Below the pieces are notes generated by a model. That model searched no databases. It saw only the letters and a list, made by a program, of their open reading frames with translations, and was not told the origin of the DNA. The position numbers and the translations under genes are program-made. Shown here in pieces: positions 25,089 to 33,953 of a stretch of DNA of 64,000 bases. The stretch comes from Austwickia chelonae NBRC 105200 (GTDB lineage Bacteria > Actinomycetota > Actinomycetes > Actinomycetales > Dermatophilaceae), in assembly GCF_000298175.1 (NCBI RefSeq), contig NZ_BAGZ01000016.1:1-64000 (forward strand), written 5' to 3'. Numbering within the stretch: the first letter of the stretch is position 1; each line of letters opens with the position of its first letter.

Positions 25089-27161
25089 GTGCTGTCCGTC
25101 CCGTCTTCGGCGTCGTCCGTCCTGGTCGTCGACAACGATGATTCGTTCACGTACAACCTGGTCGACCTGTTCCGCGCTGCGGGTTGCCGGGTCGATGTGG
25201 TCACCAATCGTGACCGTGCGGTGTTGTCCGTCCTGGACCGGTACGACGCCGTGGTGCTCTCGCCGGGGCCGGGGAGTCCGCATGTCGCCGAGGACGTGGG
25301 CATCTGCCTGGACGTCCTGGAGGGTGCGCCGCTGCCGGTGTTGGGGGTCTGTCTGGGGCATCAGACGATGGCGGTCGCGGCCGGGGGGACGGTGGGGCGC
25401 TCCCCGGAGCCCGCTCATGGGCTGATCGTGGAGGTCGCTCATGACGGCCGGGGCCTGTTCGCCGGGCTGACCGGGCCGTTCGCGGCGACCCGTTATCACT
25501 CGTTGGAGATCGTCGACCTGCCCGATCTGCTGGAGGCGACGGCGTGGGGCCCGGACGGCGGGGTGCAGGGCGTGCGTCATCGACTGGCGCCCTGGTGGGG
25601 GGTGCAGTTCCATCCGGAGTCGGTGGGTACCGAGGTGGGTGCGCTCCTCGTGCGGAATTTCCTGGCTGCGGCGCAGGAGTGGAATCGCGGGCATCGTCCT
25701 TGGCGCCAGGTGGATTTCACGTATCGGGTGGTGCCGGTGGAGGCCGATCCGGCGGCGGTGTACCGGGCGCTCTTCGCCGAGGCATCGGTGTCCTTCTGGT
25801 TGGACAGTTCGAGCGCGGCTGCCGGGGTGAACGTCGGGGAGGCGAGGTGGTCCTTCCTGGGTGATGCTTCCGGTCCGTTGTCCTCGGTGGCGGTCCACGA
25901 CCTGGGCGGGGGTCGGGTGCGGGTCACCGGGCGGGGCGGGGAGCGGGTGTTCGTCGGGGGTTTCCTGGATCTGTTGTCGCAGGATCTGGCTTCGCGGGAA
26001 CGGTGGGCCGCTCCGCCGGTGCCTTTCCCGTTCGTCGGGGGGTGGGTCGGCTATCTGGGGTATGAGACGAAGGCCGAGTGCGGTGGGGGGCTGCGGACGT
26101 CCGACGGCCATCCGGAGGCGGCGATGATCTTCGCCGACCGTTTCGTGGCCGTCGACCATCACACCGGTCTGTGGTATCTGGGGGCCTGGTCGCACGGGGG
26201 CTGTGCTGCCGAGCAGGAGTCCTGGCTGGACGAGGTGGAGGCACGGTTGACGGGGCCGGTTCCGGTGGGCGCGTCGGCGGGTGGTCTCGGGGGTGAGCTC
26301 TGTGGTCCGGCGGGGGCGGTGGTGCGTCCGCGGGTGTCCCGGGCCGAGTATCTGGCTTTGGTCGAGCGTTGTCGGGAGTTGATCGCCGACGGGCAGTCCT
26401 CGGAGATCTGTCTGACGACGATGCTGACCACTGCGTTGGCCGGGCGGGATCCCCGGGTGATGTACGGGCGTCTGCGGGCGGACAATCCTGCCCCGTACGG
26501 GGCTTTTCTGCGGTTGCCGGGGGTGGATGTGCTGAGTACGTCGCCGGAGTGTTTCCTCCGGGTCGACGGGGAGGGCACGGTGGTTTCCATGCCGATCAAG
26601 GGCACTCGTCCGCGGGGTGCGACGGTGCAGGAGGATGGTGACCTGCTCCGGGAGCTCGGGGAGAGTGTGAAGGATCGCGCGGAGAATCTGATGGTCGTCG
26701 ATCTGGTCCGGCACGATCTGACGCGGACGGCGGTGCCGGGGACCACCCGGGTGAGCGAGCTCTTCGGGTTGCGGACCTATGCGACGGTGCATCAGATGGT
26801 CAGCACGGTGTGCAGTCGGGTCGCACCGGGGACCGACCGGGTCGAGGTGGTGCGGGCGGCCTTCCCCGGGGGGTCGATGACGGGGGCGCCGAAGGTGCGC
26901 ACGATGGCGTTGATCGATGCGTTGGAGGGGGCGCCGCGTGGGGTCTATTCGGGGGCGATCGGCTATTTCTCGTTGTCCGGTCAGGTCGATCTGTCCATCG
27001 CGATCCGGACGGCGACGGTGGTCGGGGAGGAGATTCGTTACGGGGTGGGGGGCGCGGTGACGGCCTTGTCCGATCCGGTGGAGGAGTACGAGGAGATCGT
27101 GGTGAAGGCCCGTCCGTTGACCGGGTTGACGGGCACTCCGGTGGAGGAGGACCGGTGTTGA
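25089..27161 (+). CDS. pabAB: Aminodeoxychorismate synthase, fused glutaminase and synthase (PabA-PabB)
   Basis: This bifunctional enzyme of folate synthesis turns chorismate plus glutamine into 4-amino-4-deoxychorismate. Residues 1-200 are a class I glutamine amidotransferase: VLVVDNDDSFTYNLVDL, catalytic Cys88 in GVCLGHQTM, and the His-Glu pair in WGVQFHPES. The rest (690 in total) is the chorismate-binding domain, ending with SMPIKGTRPRG, DLVRHDLTR, AAFPGGSMTGAPKVRTM and YSGAIGYFS. The GTG at 25089 follows AAGGAG by 8 bp; open frame upstream lacks a ribosome site. The stop overlaps pabC by 7 bp. The PIKGTRPRG lysine marks PabB rather than anthranilate synthase. Confidence 0.93.
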   Translation: MLSVPSSASSVLVVDNDDSFTYNLVDLFRAAGCRVDVVTNRDRAVLSVLDRYDAVVLSPGPGSPHVAEDVGICLDVLEGAPLPVLGVCLGHQTMAVAAGGTVGRSPEPAHGLIVEVAHDGRGLFAGLTGPFAATRYHSLEIVDLPDLLEATAWGPDGGVQGVRHRLAPWWGVQFHPESVGTEVGALLVRNFLAAAQEWNRGHRPWRQVDFTYRVVPVEADPAAVYRALFAEASVSFWLDSSSAAAGVNVGEARWSFLGDASGPLSSVAVHDLGGGRVRVTGRGGERVFVGGFLDLLSQDLASRERWAAPPVPFPFVGGWVGYLGYETKAECGGGLRTSDGHPEAAMIFADRFVAVDHHTGLWYLGAWSHGGCAAEQESWLDEVEARLTGPVPVGASAGGLGGELCGPAGAVVRPRVSRAEYLALVERCRELIADGQSSEICLTTMLTTALAGRDPRVMYGRLRADNPAPYGAFLRLPGVDVLSTSPECFLRVDGEGTVVSMPIKGTRPRGATVQEDGDLLRELGESVKDRAENLMVVDLVRHDLTRTAVPGTTRVSELFGLRTYATVHQMVSTVCSRVAPGTDRVEVVRAAFPGGSMTGAPKVRTMALIDALEGAPRGVYSGAIGYFSLSGQVDLSIAIRTATVVGEEIRYGVGGAVTALSDPVEEYEEIVVKARPLTGLTGTPVEEDRC

Positions 27162-27892
27162 TCGTCGAGTCGTGGCGGGTGGTCGAGGGGTGTGCCGCCG
27201 GGTTGGCGGCGCATCGGGAGCGTTTCGTCTCGTCCTGTGTCCGGCATGCGCCGGGGCTGGGGGTGGCGGCGGTGGAGACGGCGTGGTCCGGGTTCTTGGC
27301 GCAGATCCCTCGACGCGGGGATCTTTTCCCTCGCATCCAGTTCGACACGGGAACTGGGGAGTTCGGCCAGGTTCTCCGCCCTGCTCCGGTGCGTCCACCG
27401 ACGGCGACCTTCTGGTGCGCGCCGCCGGGTGATCTGCGTTCCCAGCCGGGGACGAAAGGCCCCGACCTGGATCTCCTGGCGGGGTTGCGGGCTCGGGCCG
27501 AGGCTGTCGGCGCTCAGGAGGCGTTGATTCTCGCGCCGGATGGCACCGTGGTCGAGGGTGCTTATACGGCTGTCGTGTGGTGGGAGGGTGCGACCTTGTG
27601 CGTCCGGGACGAGGGCGTGTCCAGGCTGCCTTCGGTGACGGAGGGGCGGTTGCTCGACCTGTGTCGGCAGCGGGGGATCCCGGTTCGTGGTGGACGGCTG
27701 GCCGCGGAGCGTCTGCCTGATCACGAGACCTGGGTGGTGAACTCGTTGGATCAGGTCCGATTGTTGGTGCCGGGCCGGATCGGTGGGGTCGATCCGGGCG
27801 GGGACGTGGTCGGCGACGGCCCGGTGTTCTCGGCGCGCTTCCGGGAGTTGTCGGCTGCGCTGTGGGCGGGATGGCCCGCGCTGCCCGGGTGA
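27155..27892 (+). CDS. pabC: Aminodeoxychorismate lyase-like class IV aminotransferase
   Basis: This is a predicted PLP enzyme releasing pyruvate from aminodeoxychorismate to give 4-aminobenzoate. The 245-residue protein shows the class IV pattern PRIQFDTGTGEFGQVLRPAP, a KGPDLDLLAGLR segment carrying the PLP lysine, and EALILAPDGTVVEGAYTAVVWW. The C-terminal ETWVVNSLDQVRLLV block follows. GTG 27155 has GGAGGAGG just upstream, inside the end of pabAB. Context with pabAB supports PabC rather than a branched-chain aminotransferase or D-amino acid aminotransferase, though the sequence is divergent. Confidence 0.82.
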   Translation: MLIVESWRVVEGCAAGLAAHRERFVSSCVRHAPGLGVAAVETAWSGFLAQIPRRGDLFPRIQFDTGTGEFGQVLRPAPVRPPTATFWCAPPGDLRSQPGTKGPDLDLLAGLRARAEAVGAQEALILAPDGTVVEGAYTAVVWWEGATLCVRDEGVSRLPSVTEGRLLDLCRQRGIPVRGGRLAAERLPDHETWVVNSLDQVRLLVPGRIGGVDPGGDVVGDGPVFSARFRELSAALWAGWPALPG

Positions 27893-27947
27893 CGGCGGCG
27901 GTCCGCCGACGGGGGGGACGGGGCGGTTCCGGGTTCTCACCGGAATG

Positions 27948-27985
27948 CGGAGAGCCCCGCCCTGGTGGTGGGGCGGGGCTCTCCG
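27948..27985. terminator. Strong bidirectional terminator between pabC and the alanine symporter
   Basis: CGGAGAGCCCCGCCC (27948-27962) and GGGCGGGGCTCTCCG (27971-27985) form a perfect 15-bp stem with an 8-nt loop. It sits midway between convergent pabC and alsT and probably ends both transcripts, though no long U run follows on either side. Confidence 0.85.
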
Positions 27986-27999
27986 CGGGGCCGTTCCGG

Positions 28000-29487
28000 T
28001 CAGGGGCGGCCGTCGGTGGTCGGGGCTTCGGTCGCGGCGTGCGGGGAGTTCGCGACCTCCTGGGCGTGGTGGCTGTGCCAGACCTCGCCGGGGATGTTGT
28101 CCGGGACGTGGGGGTTCTTGTCGAGGTCGAAGACCCGCTGCATCAGCGGACCGTCCTGGCCCTCGAAGTCCTTCAGGGCGCCGGCGGCGTACTTGCCGAG
28201 CAGGAAGAGTGCGGTCAGGTTGATGACGGCCATGATCGACATGGCGACATCGGCCAGGTCCCAGACGACGCCGAGGTTCTGCATGGCGCCCCAGAAGGTG
28301 GCGCTGACCACGAGGATGCGTACGGCGACATTGCCCCATCGGCCGCCGCCGACATAGTCCTGGTTGATCTCGGTGTAGGCGTAGTTGCCCAGGATCGTGG
28401 AGAAGGCGAAGACGAAGATCAGCACCGCCATCACCGGGGCGACCCAGGTGCCCAGTTCGGAGGCCACTGCGGCTTGGGTGAGTGTCGCCGCGGAGGATTT
28501 CTGGGTGACTCCGGGGGTGTAGACCGAGGGGCCGGCCAGGATGATCATCAGTGCGGTCGCGGTGCAGACGATCACGGTGTCGACGAAGACGCCGGCCGAC
28601 TGGATGAGCCCCTGGTGGACGGGGTGGCTGGTGGTCGCGGTGGCGGCAGCATTGGGCGCCGAGCCCATGCCTGCTTCGTTGGAGAACATGCCGCGCTTCA
28701 CGCCGTTGAGCATGGCGGCGACGATGCCTCCCATGGTGCCGTAGAGGGCCTGGTCGAAGCCGAAGGCTCCGGCGACGATGGCGCCGATGGCACCGGGAAC
28801 GTCGGTGATGCGGACGACCAGGACCGCCACGGCGAGGAGCACGTAGACCAGGGCCATCATCGGGGCCAGCCATTCGGTGACCTTCGCGACCTGTTTGATG
28901 CCGCCGAAGATGATCACCGCGGTGAGCACGGTCAGGCATACGGCGACGGTGAGCTTGTCGATCCCCCAGGTGGAGGAGGTGACGTCGGCGATCGTGTTGG
29001 CTTGCACGCCGTTGAAGCTGAACCCGAAGGTGAAGATGAAGATGGAGGCGAAGACGGTGCCTGCGGCCCGGGATTTCAGGCCGCGCTGGATGTAGTAGGC
29101 CGGCCCGCCCCGGAAGGTGCCGTCGCCGTGGGGGACCTTGAACAACTGGGCGAGGGTGGCTTCGACGCAGGCGGTGGCCATGCCGAGGAGGGCCATCACC
29201 CACATCCAGAAGATGGCGCCCGGCCCGCCCAGGGTCAGGGCGATGGCGACGCCCACGATATTCCCGGTGCCCACCCGGCTGGCCAGGCTCATCGCGAAGG
29301 CCTGGAAGGAGCTGATCCCTCCGCTTCCGGCGTTGCCGCGGCTGGAGAAGATGATGCGCCACATGTTGCCCAGGTGTCGGAACTGCACACCGCGAGTGAC
29401 GATGGTGAAGTAGATGCCTGCGCACGGCAGGACCACGACGAGGAGCCAGGTGAGCCACTCGTTGAGGAAGTCAACCACGGCTTGCAT
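28000..29487 (-). CDS. Sodium:alanine/glycine symporter, AGCS family
   Basis: This membrane carrier takes up alanine or glycine with sodium. The 495-residue protein has about 11 helices and clear AGCS motifs: YFTIVTRGVQFRHLGNMWRI near residue 25, SSFQAFAMSLASRVGTGNIVGVAIAL, FRGGPAYYIQRGL, GMFSNEAGMGSAPNAAATA and NYAYTEINQDYVG. The C-terminal 50 residues are soluble and His/Pro-rich. The start ATG at 29487 follows GGAGGTG. It is monocistronic, insulated by the terminator downstream. Confidence 0.94.
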   Translation of the reverse strand: MQAVVDFLNEWLTWLLVVVLPCAGIYFTIVTRGVQFRHLGNMWRIIFSSRGNAGSGGISSFQAFAMSLASRVGTGNIVGVAIALTLGGPGAIFWMWVMALLGMATACVEATLAQLFKVPHGDGTFRGGPAYYIQRGLKSRAAGTVFASIFIFTFGFSFNGVQANTIADVTSSTWGIDKLTVAVCLTVLTAVIIFGGIKQVAKVTEWLAPMMALVYVLLAVAVLVVRITDVPGAIGAIVAGAFGFDQALYGTMGGIVAAMLNGVKRGMFSNEAGMGSAPNAAATATTSHPVHQGLIQSAGVFVDTVIVCTATALMIILAGPSVYTPGVTQKSSAATLTQAAVASELGTWVAPVMAVLIFVFAFSTILGNYAYTEINQDYVGGGRWGNVAVRILVVSATFWGAMQNLGVVWDLADVAMSIMAVINLTALFLLGKYAAGALKDFEGQDGPLMQRVFDLDKNPHVPDNIPGEVWHSHHAQEVANSPHAATEAPTTDGRP

Positions 29488-29968
29488 GGGGCACCTCCGA
29501 GGTTCGATCGAAATTTAAGGGGTAGGGGGAAGCCTAAGGCTCACGATGGATGATGCTGACCACTGCAAGCACCGCCCCGACCTCTTTAAAGTCGCCGCGG
29601 GGGCCAAAAAAGCTGAATTGGAAGGGATCTACGTTTCTCGCCCCGAGGTGTACAAACCAGAAAAAATTTCGGGGGTGATCTCTGGGGGAAATATCGACCT
29701 GCGCAAGGGCACACCTGGACTCATTGAGTTATTGGTGCTAACACTTGTGAATCACAGATTCCCGATATCCCGTTCTCCGATCCCTCACCCACCGTCGGAC
29801 ATCAGTTGTTCCCGACATAGGTATATGGACCCGTCGAACTCGCCCCGGAAAAATACGACGACCGCGGCCGGTGCCGATCCGGTCGACAGATGCGGTGAGA
29901 AGGGAGGAGACTCGGGCCACACCGAGAGGAAGTCACTACTAACATGGCCCGGTCATGTCGCCGTCCGT
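29488..29968. other. 480-bp gap with AT-rich stretch, no gene called
   Basis: This holds the alsT promoter (minus) and the promoter of the next plus-strand gene. The part from 29540 to 29830 is clearly lower in G+C than its neighbours. An open frame runs through it into the downstream gene but shows no actinobacterial codon bias. A perfect inverted repeat TGTGAATCACA (TGTGA/TCACA arms around one base) is at 29746-29756. A decayed gene or transferred fragment is possible. Confidence 0.45.
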
Positions 29969-30766
29969 ATGGGGGAACGATTCTCCGTGGCTGAACCACA
30001 TCGCCGCCCGGGTGCGAACGCACCCGTCGAGCCACTGCCCTGGTGGGCCCTGGGGAGACGTGCCGCATACGCCCTGCGCATGGCCCGGGCGTTCGGTGCG
30101 ACCCGCCGTTATGACATCAACGGGCGCAGCTTCCTCGGTCCGAGGCCGCTGGCCGAGCTTCCTGGGCTGGGCTTCTGGCTGCTGCTGACCTATTTCGGCC
30201 AGGTGTACACCTACCGCCATGGCGGATGCATGGCCACGATCCTCACCCCGTGGCGCGGGATCGCCCTGGCCTGGGTGGCCCTGGGAATCACCGCGGTGGC
30301 GGCGCTGATCGGGCCGGAAGCCCTGATCGCCCTCGGGGTCGTCGCAGTGGTCTTCGGCCTGTCGATCGCCTTCGGGGTGGCCAGTGCGATGCGCGGCCGC
30401 GACCAGGCCCAGTATCTGCGCGAGCAGATCCGCGGCAATGCCACCGATGTCGACGACGACTGGGAGACCGCTGCGCACTACCAGGCGGCGGACTCACGTA
30501 TCCGCATCAACGGCGTCTACCTGGTGGGACACCTGGCTGCCGAGTCCGGCACAGGTGGCATCTCCTTCTTGTGGCGGGTCACCGAGCTTCACCTCTCCCA
30601 GGGCTATGCAGTCGTCATCGACGCTGCGAATCCTCTTCTTTATCAAGTCTATTCGCATAAGTATATTCCATTGGACGGACGTCCAGGAGCCCTGGTGGCC
30701 TTTCCCCGCCAACATGCCACCCGAACAGCACATCCACGCCGGAACCACATGCCCACCCCGTTCTGA
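29969..30766 (+). CDS. Unknown membrane protein with two helices
   Basis: I do not recognise a family. From the ATG at 29969 the protein has 265 residues. It has a Pro/Arg-rich start, a patch GFWLLLTYFGQVYTY, then two strong membrane helices around WRGIALAWVALGITAVAALIG and ALIALGVVAVVFGLSIAFGV, and a soluble C-terminal part. Start choice is weak: no clear ribosome site precedes ATG 29969; GTG 29984 behind GGGGGAAC is an alternative. Its last 273 bp overlap the LysR gene on the other strand. One of the two 3' ends is likely altered by a lost stop or frameshift. Confidence 0.45.
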   Translation: MGERFSVAEPHRRPGANAPVEPLPWWALGRRAAYALRMARAFGATRRYDINGRSFLGPRPLAELPGLGFWLLLTYFGQVYTYRHGGCMATILTPWRGIALAWVALGITAVAALIGPEALIALGVVAVVFGLSIAFGVASAMRGRDQAQYLREQIRGNATDVDDDWETAAHYQAADSRIRINGVYLVGHLAAESGTGGISFLWRVTELHLSQGYAVVIDAANPLLYQVYSHKYIPLDGRPGALVAFPRQHATRTAHPRRNHMPTPF

Positions 30767-31720
30767 ACCACCCCCTGCCCACACCCCGCGGGCAGACGAG
30801 CCCCCCTCATCGCGGCCCCTCCGCCACACCCCCTGCGCCCGCCGGATGATCGCCGCCACCAGATCCGACAGCGACGGATCGGAATCCGCGCGACGACGGA
30901 TCAGATCGACCTGCCGGTACAGGTCCTCGTCCGACAACTCCACATAGGTCACCCCCGGCGTCACCACCGCCGCCAACCGCGGGATCAGACTGACCCCCAG
31001 CCCCGAGGCCACCAGCTCCCGGGTGAGCTCGTAACTGTCCGCCCGGTGGCGGACGTCCGGAGAGAACCGGGCCCGACTCCCCAGATGGGTCAGCACCGCC
31101 TGGAAACCCTCCCGAGGACGCGGCGCCACCCAGGACTCGCCCACCGTGTCGGCCACCGCGCACCGGTTGGCCCCGGCCAACCGGTGCGCATCCGGGACGG
31201 CCAGGAGCAGAGGATCACGCAACAACTCCGAACGGGACAATCCCGCCGTGGGATAGTCCGGGGCGAAGGCATAACGGTGCGTGACCGCCAGGTCGACCCC
31301 ACCGTGCAGCACCGCGCCGACGATGTCCCCCGGCTCGACCTCCGTGATGTCGACGGTGGCCCCCGGATGTTCCTCGAGATAGGCCCCCACCGCCGGCAAC
31401 ACCAGACTGTTCGCCGCCGAGGCGAAGGTGCCCAGCCGGATCCTCCCCGCCCGGGTGCCGGCGATGTCGTCGACCAGGCGGATCGCATCGTCCAGGCCGT
31501 CCAGGATCGGCAGCGCCGCCCGAGCCAACGCCGCACCCGCCGCCGTGAGCCGGGTCGACCGGGGAAGTCGTTCCAACAGAGGCGTCCCCAGCCGTTCCTC
31601 CAGGGCCGTGATGTGCTGTGACGCCGCCGACGCGGTGATCCCCGACTCCTTGGCCGCAGCCGCGATACTGCCCAGCGCCGCGATGTCGACGAGCGTACGT
31701 AATTTCACCGGATCGAGCAT
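30494..31720 (-). CDS. LysR-family transcriptional regulator with an abnormal C-terminal extension
   Basis: Residues 1-60 are a LysR helix-turn-helix (LDPVKLRTLVDIAALGSIAAAAKESG, then SASQHITALEERLGTPLLER-type spacing). Residues 90-295 are the periplasmic-binding-like effector domain. Normal family members end near residue 300; this frame runs to 408. The extra 110 residues (from about ARGVWAGGGSERGG on) look unlike LysR sequence and lie antisense to the convergent membrane protein. The likely explanation is loss of the original stop, so the functional protein may be the first ~300 residues. The regulated gene is unknown; the MMPL gene is divergent, 165 bp away, and is a candidate target. Confidence 0.8.
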   Translation of the reverse strand: MLDPVKLRTLVDIAALGSIAAAAKESGITASAASQHITALEERLGTPLLERLPRSTRLTAAGAALARAALPILDGLDDAIRLVDDIAGTRAGRIRLGTFASAANSLVLPAVGAYLEEHPGATVDITEVEPGDIVGAVLHGGVDLAVTHRYAFAPDYPTAGLSRSELLRDPLLLAVPDAHRLAGANRCAVADTVGESWVAPRPREGFQAVLTHLGSRARFSPDVRHRADSYELTRELVASGLGVSLIPRLAAVVTPGVTYVELSDEDLYRQVDLIRRRADSDPSLSDLVAAIIRRAQGVWRRGRDEGGSSARGVWAGGGSERGGHVVPAWMCCSGGMLAGKGHQGSWTSVQWNILMRIDLIKKRIRSVDDDCIALGEVKLGDPPQEGDATCAGLGSQVSHQVDAVDADT

Positions 31721-31885
31721 CAGAAAAGCTTATCCTCCGCCGGAGAGCAGACCTCAGCCCCGGAGGCAAGCCCCCCGCATCCATCGAACGATGGACCCCC
31801 GCAGCACCACGCGGGCGATGTGCCCGCCCCGCCGAGAAGGTGTGCTGGACAGGTCACCCACCCCGGCCCGTCCAGCGAGGAAAAC

Positions 31886-33949
31886 ATGCCATCCGCACCC
31901 GACCCGCGCCCGCCCCTCGTCCACCCCACCCTGACCCGTCGAGGCGCCTGGATCTCGATGCTCATCGCCCTCCTCGCCCTGACCGGACTCGTCGGCGCCC
32001 TCCGCGGCAGCACCAATGGCACCCCGGCCCGACAGGTCCCGGCCACCGCCGAATCCGCCCAGGTCGACGCCCTCCGCGAACAGTTCGCCGACGCGAATCT
32101 CGCCACCGTCATCGCCGTCACCACCCGCGTCGACGCCGCCCAGCTCACCCCGTCCGACCGGGCCGACAGCGCCCGACTGGTCGAAGCACTCGCCCGCAGC
32201 GCCGGACATCCGGCCCGCGGCCCCATCCCCAGCCAGGACGGCCGGGCCGCCATCGTCCTGGTCCCCGTGGACCGGGCCGCGAACAACACCGCCATGCGGG
32301 AGAGCGTCGAACGACTCCGGCAGGACGCCCGCGCTGCCACCCCCCAAGGCCTCCAGGTCCAGATCACCGGCGGCCCCGCCTTCGGCGCCGATATCGCCGG
32401 AGCCTTCGCCGGAGCCGACCTGCGCCTCCTCATGGTCACCATCGGGGTCGTCGCACTCCTCCTGCTGCTCACCTACCGCTCGCCGGTACTCCTCCTGCTG
32501 CCGTTGACCGTCGTCGGACTGGCCGACCAGGCCGCCGCCGGAGCAGCCGCCCGCCTGGGTGACCACTTCGGCTGGCAGTTCGACGCCGGCATCCTGTCCG
32601 TACTCGTCTTCGGTGCCGGCACCAACTACGCCCTCCTGCTGATCTCCCGATACCGGGAAGAACTGCGCCGCAACGAGAACCACCGGGAAGCCCTGACCAC
32701 GGCCTGGCGGGCCAGCGTCGGCGCCATCGTCGCCAGCAATGTGACCGTCGTCCTCGCCCTGCTCTGCCTGGCCATGGCCAGCCTGCCCGCCACACGCGGA
32801 CTCGGAATGGCCTCCGCCGTCGGACTCGCCATCGCCCTGCCCGCCGTGCTCTTCGCCCTGCCACCCGCGCTGGCCGTCGTCGGCCGGGCAGCTTTCTGGC
32901 CGCTCGTCCCCCGACCGGAAAACCTCGAGAGCTCCCCCGCGGCACCCCGACCCGGCCTCTTCGAGAAGACCGCAGCCGCAGTGGTCCGCAGACCGCTCGC
33001 CGTCCTGCTCACCTCCCTGGCCGTCCTCGCCGTCCTCACCACCGGCACCATCGGCACCCGGATCGGACTCACCCAGGCCGAGAAGTTCCGGGTCACCTCC
33101 GAATCCGCCGACGGACTGGCCACCCTGGGCGCCCACTTCCCCGCCGGGGAATCGCAACCGCACACCGTGATCGCCCGCGCCGACGCAGCAGGCCCCCTCG
33201 GCGAAGCCCTGAAGCGTGTCCCCGGCGTCATCCGGGTCACCCCCACCGGGACCTCCACCGACGGTCGCCTCGTCCGGCTGTCCGTCGTCGGCACCGCCGC
33301 CCCCGACACCGAGGAGGCCTTCACCACCGTGCGCGCGCTCCGGGAGAGCTCACGAACCATCCCGACCGCCGAAGCCCTGGTCGGCGGCCCCACCGCCACC
33401 GAACTCGACTCCCGTGACACCGGCCGCAGCGACCTGCTCCTCGTCGCCCCGCTCATCCTCCTGGTCGCCTTCGTCGTCCTGGCCGTGCTGCTGAAATCAC
33501 TGGTCGCGCCGGTGCTGCTGACCCTGGTCAACGTGCTCAGCGCACTGGCCGCCATCGGTGCCGGCACCTTCGTGGGCACCCACCTGTTCGCCTTCCCCGC
33601 GCTGGACGCCCACCTGCCGCTGTTGGCCTTCCTCTTCCTGGTGGCGCTCGGCATCGACTACACGATCTTCCTGGCCCACCGCATCCGTCACGAGGCCGCC
33701 ACCCAGGGCACCGTGGAAGGGACGGTACGGGCGGTGTCCGCGACCGGAGTGGTCATCACCAGCGCCGGGCTGGTCCTGGCTGCGGTCTTCGCCGCGCTCG
33801 GGGTGCTGCCCCTGGTCGTCCTCGGCCAGTTGGGGCTCGTCGTAGGGCTGGGTGTACTGATCGACACCCTCTTCGTCCGCACCGTCGTCGTCCCCGCCCT
33901 GTTCGCCCTGGTCGGTGACGCCATGTGGCGGCCCGGACGGCTAGCGTGA
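31886..33949 (+). CDS. MMPL-family RND-type transporter
   Basis: This large membrane exporter has 687 residues and the MmpL layout: one helix, an extracytoplasmic domain, five helices, then the same again. Family features are VLVFGAGTNYALLLISRYREEL in the first half and FLVALGIDYTIFLAHRIRHE in the second, each carrying the conserved (G/A)x(D/N)Y proton-relay motif. The first half has N where many have D (GAGTNY). The ATG at 31886 follows GAGGAAAAC. A two-component system starts 4 bp after the stop, so all three genes may be cotranscribed. The substrate (lipid, drug or dye) is unknown. Confidence 0.88.
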   Translation: MPSAPDPRPPLVHPTLTRRGAWISMLIALLALTGLVGALRGSTNGTPARQVPATAESAQVDALREQFADANLATVIAVTTRVDAAQLTPSDRADSARLVEALARSAGHPARGPIPSQDGRAAIVLVPVDRAANNTAMRESVERLRQDARAATPQGLQVQITGGPAFGADIAGAFAGADLRLLMVTIGVVALLLLLTYRSPVLLLLPLTVVGLADQAAAGAAARLGDHFGWQFDAGILSVLVFGAGTNYALLLISRYREELRRNENHREALTTAWRASVGAIVASNVTVVLALLCLAMASLPATRGLGMASAVGLAIALPAVLFALPPALAVVGRAAFWPLVPRPENLESSPAAPRPGLFEKTAAAVVRRPLAVLLTSLAVLAVLTTGTIGTRIGLTQAEKFRVTSESADGLATLGAHFPAGESQPHTVIARADAAGPLGEALKRVPGVIRVTPTGTSTDGRLVRLSVVGTAAPDTEEAFTTVRALRESSRTIPTAEALVGGPTATELDSRDTGRSDLLLVAPLILLVAFVVLAVLLKSLVAPVLLTLVNVLSALAAIGAGTFVGTHLFAFPALDAHLPLLAFLFLVALGIDYTIFLAHRIRHEAATQGTVEGTVRAVSATGVVITSAGLVLAAVFAALGVLPLVVLGQLGLVVGLGVLIDTLFVRTVVVPALFALVGDAMWRPGRLA

Positions 33950-33953
33950 ATTC

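Noticed and set aside
22409-27398. Long minus-strand open frames opposite rbsB, rbsK, rbsD and pabAB
   Set aside because: Same cause: antisense shadows of well-supported genes with no homology signal of their own.
29546-29968. Extension of the unknown membrane protein upstream to 29546
   Set aside because: The AT-rich sequence lacks actinobacterial codon bias and a credible start site.
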